DNA from: Lacipirellula limnantheis
GTDB lineage: Bacteria; Planctomycetota; Planctomycetia; Pirellulales; Lacipirellulaceae
Direction of reading: 5' to 3'
Assembly: GCF_007746075.1 (NCBI RefSeq)
Contig: NZ_CP036339.1
Coordinates: forward strand, 1,261,817-1,325,816
DNA length: 64,000 bases
The notes beneath the pieces are model-generated. The model searched no databases, was not told where the DNA came from, and worked only from the letters and a program-made list of their open reading frames with translations. Within the stretch, counting starts at the first letter, position 1. Every line of letters begins with the position of its first letter. This document shows, piece by piece, positions 57,380 to 64,000 of the stretch. A program made the position numbers and the translations under genes.

Positions 57380-57886
57380 CTACTTGGGCGCGTAAATCAC
57401 CACGATCCGGCGGCCCATCATCGAAGGATTCTGCTCCACCTTTGCGATGTCGGCCAGGTTCTCGGTCAGCTTCGCAACCAGCTTGAACCCTTCGTCGACG
57501 TGGGCGTTCTCGCGGCCGCGGAAAATCACCGAGCAGACGACCTTGTCTCGTTCAGCCAACCACTTCCGCGCGTGACCCGCCTTCGTCAGGAAGTCGTGGT
57601 CGCCGATTTTCGGCCGCAGGCGGATTTCTTTGTTTTTGCTGTGGTGGACGTGGCCCTTGTGCTGCTTTTTCTTTTGCTGGTACTTGAATTTGCCGTAGTC
57701 CATGATGCGACATACGGGCGGCTTCTCCAGCGGAGCCACCTCGACCAGATCGAGCCCCGACGTCCGGGCCTTCTCCAGCGCCTCGTCTCGCGTAATCACC
57801 CCCAACTGAGCGCCGTCGGCGTCGATGACCCGAATCGGCGAAATGCGGATCATCTCATTGATCCGTTGCTGCTGCTTGCGTTCGAT
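57380..57886 (-). CDS. infC: Translation initiation factor IF-3, with probable ATC start
   Basis: 168 residues if it starts at ATC 57886. AGGAG at 57896-57900 is nine bases before this codon; an in-frame TAG lies at 57893-57895 and the first ATG is only at 57853, 42 bases after the ribosome site. The ATC start gives IERKQQQRINEMIRISPIRVID, which matches IF-3 N-termini (RINEQIR). The C-terminal domain has KEIRLRPKIGDHDF and VVCSVIFRGREN. IF-3 binds the 30S subunit and discriminates start codons; E. coli infC uses AUU for autoregulation, so a rare start here is consistent. Confidence 0.9.
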   Translation of the reverse strand: MERKQQQRINEMIRISPIRVIDADGAQLGVITRDEALEKARTSGLDLVEVAPLEKPPVCRIMDYGKFKYQQKKKQHKGHVHHSKNKEIRLRPKIGDHDFLTKAGHARKWLAERDKVVCSVIFRGRENAHVDEGFKLVAKLTENLADIAKVEQNPSMMGRRIVVIYAPK

Positions 57887-57916
57887 GGCTAACTACTCCT
57901 AACGGGTTAATAAAGG

Positions 57917-58006
57917 CTCACGGCTGTCAGCTGTCGGCAAGGGGCCAGAAGAGCTGCTGCAGCCGCGCGTATGTGTGGCTGCCGTACTGTAGCTGACAGC
58001 CGACGG
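57917..58006. repeat. Dispersed inverted repeat, family I-like (copy 2)
   Basis: CACGGCTGTCAGCTGTCGGC at 57918 pairs with the degenerate complement GTAGCTGACAGCCGACGG near 57990. It lies just upstream of infC, between thrS and infC. Confidence 0.7.
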
Positions 58007-58112
58007 CCCTACGCATCACAAGTATTGTTCATGCTAGCCGAGAGCGTCAAATATCCCGCGAAAACGGGCCAGCCGCAATCGCAAACCGGCCAAAATACCG
58101 ACGTTTTCGACG

Positions 58113-58202
58113 CAGGCGTTAGCCGCGACGCGGCAGCGGAGCGCGTGGCCCCGCAAATGACTCGCCGTGTCATCGCTCCGCTAGCGCGTCGCGGCTAACG
58201 CC
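58113..58202. repeat. Dispersed inverted repeat, family J
   Basis: GGCGTTAGCCGCGACGCG at 58114 pairs with CGCGTCGCGGCTAACGCC ending 58202, with inner GCGGAGCG / CGCTCCGC. It lies directly downstream of the thrS stop, between thrS and infC. Confidence 0.88.
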
Positions 58203-58221
58203 TAGAATGTGCCGCTGTCGC

Positions 58222-60321
58222 TCAATACTCGTTCTTGGGCCCCCGATCGATCGGCGGCGGCGGAGCGCCCCCGTCCGCCACCTGCCGCACCGTTTTCGCC
58301 GCCACCTCGGCCTGGAGCTTCGCCATCGCCTCCGCCAGCGGCATGGCCCCGATATCGCCCTCCAGCCGATCCCGCACGGTCACGGTCCCCTCGGCGGCGT
58401 CCTTCTCTCCCACGACCAGCATGTAGGGAATTAGGCCCAACTGGGCTTCGCGGATCTTGGCCCCCAGCTTGCTGCCGCGATAATCGCCCGTCACGCGGAA
58501 CCCAGCTTCCTTCAGCTTCTGCTCGACTTCGCGGCCATACTCTTCGGACTTTTCGCTTACAGTCAGCACGCGGGCCTGTTCCGGCGCCAGCCACAGCGGA
58601 AACGCCCCCGCAAAATGCTCGATCAGCACGCCGACAAACCGCTCCATCGACCCCAACGGAGCCCGGTGGATCATCACCGGCTGGTGCGGGGCGTTGTCGG
58701 CGCCGGTGTACTCCAGGCCGAACCGCTCCTTGCTCGGCAGGTTGTAGTCGAGCTGCACGGTCCCCAGCTGCCACTCGCGGCCGATACAGTCGGTCACCAC
58801 GAAGTCGGCCTTCGGCCCGTAAAACGCTGCCTCCCCCGCCTCCACCGACATGTCGGGGAGATTCATCGACTCGCACACCGCCTTCAGCGAAGCCTCCGCC
58901 CGGTCCCAGACCTCCGGCTTGCCGACGTACTTGTCGCCGTTCGGGTCGCGAAAGCCCAACCGTACCCGGTAATTGTTCATTCCCAATGACTTGAGCACGG
59001 TCTGGGTCATTTCGAGGCAGCCGCGAAACTCGTCGGCCACCTGCTCTTCCGTGCAAAAAATGTGGGCGTCGTCCTGGCAAAAACCCCGCACACGGGTCAT
59101 GCCGTTTAATTCGCCCGATTGCTCAAAACGATAGACCGTCCCGAACTCCGCCAGCCGCACCGGCAAGTCGCGATACGACCGCGGCTTCGACTTGTAAATC
59201 ATGATGTGATGCGGGCAGTTCATCGGTTTGAGGAGATATCGCTCCCCTTCTCCCGGCTTCTGCCCTTCTCGCTCGCTCAGATCGATCGGCGGGAATTGCG
59301 AGTCGCTGTAATACGGGAAATGCCCTGAAATCTGGTACAGCTCGATCTTGCCGATATTCGGCGTGTAAACGGCGTCGTATCCGCGCCGGCGCAACTCGAC
59401 CTTCAGGTAATCTTCCAGCGTTTGCCGAATGACGGCCCCCTTCGGCAGCCACAGAATCAGCCCCGAACCCACGGTCTGGCTGATGGTGAACAGTTCGAGC
59501 TGCTTCCCCAGCACCCGATGGTCGCGCCGCTTCGCTTCTTCCAGCTGGGTGAGGTAATCGGTCAGCTCCTTCTTGTCAAAGTAGGCGGTCGCGTAGAGCC
59601 GCTGTAGCTGATCTCGCGACGCGTCTCCCTTCCAGTAGGCTCCGGCGACGCTCAGCAGCTTGAACGCCTTGCCAATGTGCCCCGTGCTGGGGATGTGCTT
59701 CCCCCGGCACAGATCAAGGAACTCCCCCTGCCGATAGAACGACAACGTCTCCTCGCCGGCCAGCCCCGTCTCGATGTGCTCGACCTTCAGCTTTTGCCCC
59801 AATTCCCGGCACATTTCGACCGCTTTGGCTCGCGGCACAATCATCCGCTCGAAGCGCTCGTCCGCCGCGACGATCTTGGCCATCTCGGCCTCAATCGCGG
59901 GGAAATCCTCCTCCGATAGCGGCTTATCAAGCTGAAAATCGTAGTAGAACCCCGTTGCGGTGGTCGGCCCGAACGCCAACCCCACCCCCTGGTGCAGCCG
60001 CATCACCGCCTGGGCCATCACGTGGGCGGCGCTATGCCGCATGATCCCTAGCGCCTCGGGATCCTTCTTCGTAATGACCCGCACGTTCACTTCGCGAGCG
60101 CCAGCCGAGCGAGCCGCGGGGCTCGTCCCCGCGGTCTTCCCTGAGGTCCCGTTCGCCTCAGCGACCACCAGCGGCGCGTGCAGGTCGCGCAGCTCCCCGT
60201 CCACCTCCGCCGCAATCGCCGCCCGGGCCAATCCCCCGCTAATTCCCGCCGCCACGTCGTACGCCGAAACGCCGTCGTCGAACTCTCGCCGGCTATCATC
60301 CGGCAAAATAACGATAAGCAT
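58222..60321 (-). CDS. thrS: Threonine-tRNA ligase
   Basis: 699 residues, somewhat longer than E. coli (642). N-terminal TGS domain ([20 protein letters not shown]), editing domain ([13 protein letters not shown], with the HxxxH and later [16 protein letters not shown] zinc/editing residues), catalytic core ([47 protein letters not shown]) and anticodon domain ([14 protein letters not shown]). The TGS domain carries about 20 extra residues ([18 protein letters not shown]) that look like a repeat-derived in-frame insertion. It charges tRNA-Thr. Its usual neighbour infC follows on the same strand. Confidence 0.95.
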   Translation of the reverse strand: MLIVILPDDSRREFDDGVSAYDVAAGISGGLARAAIAAEVDGELRDLHAPLVVAEANGTSGKTAGTSPAARSAGAREVNVRVITKKDPEALGIMRHSAAHVMAQAVMRLHQGVGLAFGPTTATGFYYDFQLDKPLSEEDFPAIEAEMAKIVAADERFERMIVPRAKAVEMCRELGQKLKVEHIETGLAGEETLSFYRQGEFLDLCRGKHIPSTGHIGKAFKLLSVAGAYWKGDASRDQLQRLYATAYFDKKELTDYLTQLEEAKRRDHRVLGKQLELFTISQTVGSGLILWLPKGAVIRQTLEDYLKVELRRRGYDAVYTPNIGKIELYQISGHFPYYSDSQFPPIDLSEREGQKPGEGERYLLKPMNCPHHIMIYKSKPRSYRDLPVRLAEFGTVYRFEQSGELNGMTRVRGFCQDDAHIFCTEEQVADEFRGCLEMTQTVLKSLGMNNYRVRLGFRDPNGDKYVGKPEVWDRAEASLKAVCESMNLPDMSVEAGEAAFYGPKADFVVTDCIGREWQLGTVQLDYNLPSKERFGLEYTGADNAPHQPVMIHRAPLGSMERFVGVLIEHFAGAFPLWLAPEQARVLTVSEKSEEYGREVEQKLKEAGFRVTGDYRGSKLGAKIREAQLGLIPYMLVVGEKDAAEGTVTVRDRLEGDIGAMPLAEAMAKLQAEVAAKTVRQVADGGAPPPPIDRGPKNEY

Positions 60322-61393
60322 ATCTGTTTATTCTTTTGAGTGTGTCGATTCCCCCTCCCTCGACGCGAGGGGCTAGGGGCGAGATTGGCCCGAGGGAACG
60401 AAACAGGCCCATTTTCAGGCGATTTCTTCCCAAGCTGCGTTGCGTTGCGGCAGCCGATCTCCATGGAGGAAGTCGCCAGGATGGCCCAGGTTCGCCGCGG
60501 GGGACTGCCCTGCCCAACCACGATGGCAGAAAGACGCCACGCTTCGAAAACGCCAGGTTCAACGACCGCTCACTCTACGGCCAGTTCTTGGTGCTTCCTT
60601 CGTGTCTTCGCCCCTTGGCCGTGCAGCCCTGCTTCCATGTCGTGATCAATCTGGCCGAGTATAGCGCCCCCGCCCTCTCCCCACCACGCCAACGCGAGCG
60701 GAAAAGATTGCGAAAACTGCCCATTTTCGCGACTTTCTCGCTACAAAACGGCCTCGCCCGTCGCTCGACGCTCCTGCGATCTGCGCGCATTCAAGAAAAC
60801 TTCTCTCCTTCGCGCGCAATTGACGGCCGAACCGACCCCAATCTGTCACCTCGTGACGCACCTCGCTCGTTAATCCGCGCACCGCCACCGCAGTTTTCGC
60901 CGAAAACCCCAAAAAAACTCGCCCATTCACCAAAACTTCCCATCGTCACAAGTGATTGAGCCTCAACGCTTAAGCGTCACGAGGCTCCCCGTTGGGTACG
61001 CCCAGACAAAAATTTTCGCCGCCCCCACCGGCAAAACTGTTGCAAGCCCGCATTTCCTTGGTAGAGTGGGGAGGGAATGGCGGCTAGTGTGTCACGCCAA
61101 CGGTGTGCTTATCCGCGTCGATTGGGCAGCAAAAGAACAGGTAGCACCAAGGGTCGTCAAATCAACTTTGCCAGCTTGTTGTTTGCAAAGTCGCTTTCCT
61201 AAAACGCGTTCGCCAGCTACGATCACGTTTAGGCATTCCCTCGGGCAGCATCTCTTTTCTTGGAAGCCTCATCACTCGCACTCGCGCATCAGAGACGTGC
61301 ACCATTAGGTCACATTCTCGCTAAATTGCCCCCCAACCAAGCGCAGCATTTGATCGGGTATCATTCACCTACATGAGACGGGGACTTGGAGAC
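60322..61393. other. Intergenic region of about 1.1 kb
   Basis: No gene is supported. One open frame (60336-60959, plus strand) runs through it, but its Arg/Pro-rich translation and the absence of conserved motifs argue against coding. It contains small hairpins such as CCCTCGACGCGAGGGG near 60355. It should hold the thrS promoter and that of the gene at 61394. Confidence 0.5.
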
Positions 61394-62257
61394 ATGAAAA
61401 TGAAACGTGGACTGGTTATGACTCTTGCCGCTGCCATGGTGGCTGCGATGGCGGGGCCGGCTCTTGCCGTCGTTGACGTGCAACTCAACCTGCGCTACAC
61501 CGACCCGAACAATCCAACGGGCGGCGGTAGCTGGGACCTCTTGGTCAAGTCGTCGGGCGCTCAAGGCCTCGCCGGCATCCAAGCCAAGATTGGCGGCGCC
61601 CTCGGCGTCACCGGCGTCGATGCGCCCGTCGGTGCGATCACCGCGAACGCGGCTGTTTTCGATGCAGTGAACAGCGTCTTCAAGTTCCAGACCGTTGGCG
61701 GCAAGACCGAACTCGTCGCTGGCGACGATTTGGCTGGTGCGAAGATCCTGAATGTCGGCAAGGGTGCCGGCACCCCGGGTAACGTTGCTGCTGACGACCT
61801 CTTCACCTCGAACTCGGTCTTCTGGGACAACTCGGCTCTGGTTGCCTCGGGCAACTGGACCGGTGCTCGTCCGACCCTCGTCGCTGCTGACCTTGCGGTC
61901 AACGAATTCGACGGTGCTGGCAATGCCATCGCTGGCACGCTCGGCACGGTGAGCGTTCGTGGCGACAGCGTCGGCGTCGACGGAATGAAGCCTGGCGATG
62001 CGAATCGCGACGGCGTCGTCAACCAGCTCGACTTCTCGATTCTGGCTGCTGGATTCAACAATCCGGCCACTGGCTGGAACAACGGCAATTTCAATTCTGC
62101 CAATGGCACCAATCAGTTGGACTTCTCGATCTTGGCTGCTAACTTTAATCTAACCGCTCCGGCGCCGCCCATCTCGGCCGTTCCTGAGCCCGCCACGGCT
62201 GCCCTTCTGGGTGTTGCCCTGCTCGGGTTGGGTCTTCGCCGTGCAAAGCGTGCCTAA
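61394..62257 (+). CDS. Secreted dockerin-like PEP-CTERM protein
   Basis: 287 residues from ATG 61394; the in-frame ATG 61400 lies eight bases after GGAG and may be the true start. Signal peptide to about residue 25 (ending ALAVV). A cohesin-like or beta-rich region (VVDVQLNLRYTDPN, GLAGIQAKIGGALG) is followed by two dockerin-type repeats, PGDANRDGVVNQLDFSILAAGFN and NFNSANGTNQLDFSILAANFN, and VPEPATAALLGVALLGLGLRRAKRA, a PEP-CTERM anchor. Codons favour GCT, GTT and CTG, suggesting high expression. Probable surface structure; partner unknown. Confidence 0.85.
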   Translation: MKMKRGLVMTLAAAMVAAMAGPALAVVDVQLNLRYTDPNNPTGGGSWDLLVKSSGAQGLAGIQAKIGGALGVTGVDAPVGAITANAAVFDAVNSVFKFQTVGGKTELVAGDDLAGAKILNVGKGAGTPGNVAADDLFTSNSVFWDNSALVASGNWTGARPTLVAADLAVNEFDGAGNAIAGTLGTVSVRGDSVGVDGMKPGDANRDGVVNQLDFSILAAGFNNPATGWNNGNFNSANGTNQLDFSILAANFNLTAPAPPISAVPEPATAALLGVALLGLGLRRAKRA

Positions 62258-62438
62258 CAAATGCCCATGCAGGGTCTCATTTACAACAGGAAGATTTGTT
62301 GCTAATGAAAAGCTGGTAGTGGGTTTGCAACGCCTCGGAACTGAGAAGTTTGCAAACTGACGGATTTAGACTCTGTAAGTAGCACTTTCCTAGCTGTGGT
62401 CATTTAAAAACAAAAATTTGCACACGAGATTAACTCAT

Positions 62439-63029
62439 ATGAAAAAGATTCTTGCTCTTGCTTTGACCTTGGTTGTTGCTGCCTCGACGGCAAACGCCGC
62501 CCCCATCTGGTCGGTCAAGCCAGTGGGTCAGGCTCCCAACGACGTGTACTCGATCTTTATTGACGGCGACAACCTCAACGGCACCTTCGACACGATCTTC
62601 TTCCAAGCGAAGGCCACCACCGGCACGTTCGTCAATGCGAACAGTGGTGCCGCTGCCGGCGTCCCCCGTCCGGCTGGCGAGGCGTTCACCTACCCGAACC
62701 GCATGATTACTGCTGATCCGCTCGATTTCCCGGGTGGTCTGGCCCTGACCCAAGTGGGTCTGGTCAACACCGCTCAGGAATTGTCGTACACGGCCGGCAA
62801 GCTCGGCGGTACGGTCAGCACCGGTGCTGAGCAGAACGGCGATCTGTTCTTGGGTAATGTCAACACCTCGGCTGGTGGCGGCGGTACCTTCCAGATCCAG
62901 CTGATCACCGGCGGCAACGTGGTGTACGACACCGGCGTCCTCGCCTTCCCGGTTCCGGAGCCCGCCACCTTCGCGTTGGCTGGTCTCGGTCTGGTCGGTT
63001 TGGTTGCCGCGAGCCGTCGCAAGGCCTAG
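62439..63029 (+). CDS. Small secreted PEP-CTERM protein
   Basis: 196 residues from ATG 62439. Signal peptide 1-20 (MKKILALALTLVVAASTANAA), then APIWSVKPVGQAPNDVYSIFIDGDNL and a beta-rich domain, ending FPVPEPATFALAGLGLVGLVAASRRKA, a PEP-CTERM anchor. The opening is shared with a truncated copy at 63489. The function is unknown. A strong terminator follows. Confidence 0.85.
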   Translation: MKKILALALTLVVAASTANAAPIWSVKPVGQAPNDVYSIFIDGDNLNGTFDTIFFQAKATTGTFVNANSGAAAGVPRPAGEAFTYPNRMITADPLDFPGGLALTQVGLVNTAQELSYTAGKLGGTVSTGAEQNGDLFLGNVNTSAGGGGTFQIQLITGGNVVYDTGVLAFPVPEPATFALAGLGLVGLVAASRRKA

Positions 63030-63090
63030 TTGATAGTGTAGCGACTTTCACGGGAGGCTCCCCCGGCTTCTCGTGTAGGTGATACCGAAG

Positions 63091-63128
63091 ACCCCTTGAT
63101 TCGCAAGAATCAAGGGGTCTTTTTTTTT
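63091..63128 (+). terminator. Rho-independent terminator
   Basis: ACCCCTTGATTC / GAATCAAGGGGT with a four-base loop and about nine T. Confidence 0.93.
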
Positions 63129-63215
63129 ATGCGAGGCCCTCCCATCGCGAGCCAGGGCGTCCCGCCCCCAGTGCCGATCCAATAGCCTCCTGCTCAAGCC
63201 GCTACAGCACCGTTT

Positions 63216-63434
63216 GTGACCGCGAACTGGCCGGGGCTCCCTCGCGGCTGTGATCTACGCACTCCCTTGATCCGGCTCATTGGTGCGGAGAGAACTCTAG
63301 AGCATTTGCGCGTCATTCGGAGCCCTTTCGCCCCTCTGCGTAAGCTCAGCGAAGAATCTGGAATCTCGCTTGATTCGCCAGCGGAAGTCGCCGACGAGCT
63401 GGAAAATTATCGGGATGTGCGGATGAGAAAGTAG
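63216..63434 (+). CDS. Possible small hypothetical protein
   Basis: 72 residues from GTG. The C-terminal part (GISLDSPAEVADELENYRDVRMRK) has a plausible amphipathic helix, but there are no conserved motifs and no clear ribosome site. It may be remnant or chance coding. Confidence 0.25.
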   Translation: MTANWPGLPRGCDLRTPLIRLIGAERTLEHLRVIRSPFAPLRKLSEESGISLDSPAEVADELENYRDVRMRK

Positions 63435-63488
63435 TATCTTGCGCCCGCTGGCGTTAGAGGCCCGCCTCACTTCCCTAGGAAGCCCGCC

Positions 63489-63608
63489 GTGAAGATTATC
63501 GCCAAACTCTCGCTCGCCGTCTGCGAACTCATTCAGTCGGCGACCGCCTCGCCAATTTGGTCCGTGAAGCCAGTCGGTCCGTCGGCCAATAATACCGATC
63601 CGAAGTAA
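63489..63608 (+). pseudogene. Truncated paralogue of the PEP-CTERM gene at 62439
   Basis: A GTG start with AGGA upstream opens a 39-residue frame reading KIIAKLSLAVCELIQSATAS, then PIWSVKPVGPSANNTDPK and a TAA. APIWSVKPVGQAPND in the intact gene aligns with the second part, and the signal-peptide part aligns with MKKILALALTLVVAAS. The rest of the gene is missing and the IS630-type gene begins 75 bases later, so this looks like the 5' end of a broken copy. Confidence 0.75.
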
Positions 63609-63682
63609 GAACAGCGCGCCTTCTATTGCGCCCCCCCATTTTATCCATCAAGCTAGAGCGACCAACCCGAAAGGAGGTCGCG

Positions 63683-64000
63683 ATGGAGGTGGAGCCCCGA
63701 CCGACGTTGGACGAGCTGAAGCAACTGGAACGGGCTGAAAAGGAGGCCGGAGGGTCGAAGCGTTTGCGGGAGGTCATCCTGGCGACGGAGGGATGGACGG
63801 CCCTCGCGATGGCGATGGCGGTGGGCTTGTCTCGGCGGGTTTGCCAAGAATGGGTCTATCGCTTCAATGAACACGGCCTGGCGGGGCTGGAGGATCATCG
63901 CGGCCGACAGCCGAGTTCTCCGCTCACCCCTGACCAAGAACAACCAATTCGTCAGCGGATTGAGGCCGGTCCCACGGCCCAAGATGGAGTGTGCTCGTTG
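63683..64000 (+). CDS. IS630-family transposase, N-terminal part (runs off the window)
   Basis: AGGAGG precedes ATG 63683. The first 106 residues form an N-terminal helix-turn-helix module (KRLREVILATEGWTALAMAMAVGLSRRVCQEWVYRFNEHGLAGLEDHRGR), followed by SPLTPDQEQPIRQRIEAGPT, which matches the HTH (winged) region of IS630/Tc1-like transposases. The catalytic DDE domain lies beyond 64000. The left end of the element is probably between 63609 and 63680, but no inverted repeat could be fixed with only one end. Confidence 0.85.
   Translation, partial: MEVEPRPTLDELKQLERAEKEAGGSKRLREVILATEGWTALAMAMAVGLSRRVCQEWVYRFNEHGLAGLEDHRGRQPSSPLTPDQEQPIRQRIEAGPTAQDGVCSL

Noticed and set aside
57853..57855. 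ATG at 57853 as the infC start
   Set aside because: It is 42 bases from the ribosome site and would cut off the conserved IF-3 N-terminal segment; ATC 57886 fits better.
60336..60959. A 207-codon plus-strand open frame upstream of the PEP-CTERM gene
   Set aside because: Arg/Pro-rich, no ribosome site, no conserved segment; probably chance in a high-GC gap.

Overview
The window looks like chromosomal DNA of a planctomycete, probably a Pirellulales relative. The evidence is the protein families present: two consecutive pairs of planctomycete cytochrome (PSCyt1/DUF1549/DUF1553) and Tat-exported DUF1501 proteins, several secreted proteins ending in VPEP-type PEP-CTERM anchors, dockerin-like DxDxDG repeats, an ECF42-type sigma factor with DGPF/YCII proteins, and high-GC codon use. 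No rRNA, tRNA or CRISPR array was seen. The species cannot be fixed from this sequence alone.

Region by region: 0-3 kb holds the 3' end of a secreted protein, a PEP-CTERM cyclophilin and a DUF3748 beta-propeller protein. 3-10 kb is a minus-strand L-arabinose cluster (araB-araD-araA, a sodium:solute symporter, a GalE-like epimerase). 10-19 kb carries two cytochrome/DUF1501 pairs. 19-23 kb has an SDR-like gene, a TIGR03032-type gene and a translationally coupled UV-repair pair (UVDE endonuclease and photolyase). 23-29 kb has a membrane pyrophosphatase, a methyltransferase, a peroxiredoxin and a sugar isomerase-like TIM barrel. 29-34 kb has two LamG-type PEP-CTERM proteins, a VOC protein and a six-EF-hand protein. 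34-43 kb has an SDR, an acyltransferase, a fatty-acid desaturase, LptB, a greatly enlarged signal peptidase I and an FkbM methyltransferase.

43.5-60.3 kb carries thrS, infC, rpmI, rplT, pheS and pheT, all on the minus strand and in the classical order. A block of about 10 kb on the opposite strand (47.5-57.2 kb) separates infC from rpmI. This block encodes an ArsR repressor, four SRPBCC proteins, an ECF42-like sigma factor, four YCII/DGPF proteins, two VOC proteins, a DUF1579, a DUF899 and a small Cys-rich membrane protein. infC appears to start at ATC. The right end (61-64 kb) has two PEP-CTERM proteins with T-ending codon preference, a truncated paralogue of the second one, and the start of an IS630-type transposase.

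The most unusual feature is the density of short dispersed palindromic elements (about 60-210 bp). They fall into at least ten sequence families, occupy most gaps between 35 and 58 kb, are sometimes nested, and in several cases supply stop codons or C-terminal tails to neighbouring genes. Family assignments come from reading motifs; no database search was run.
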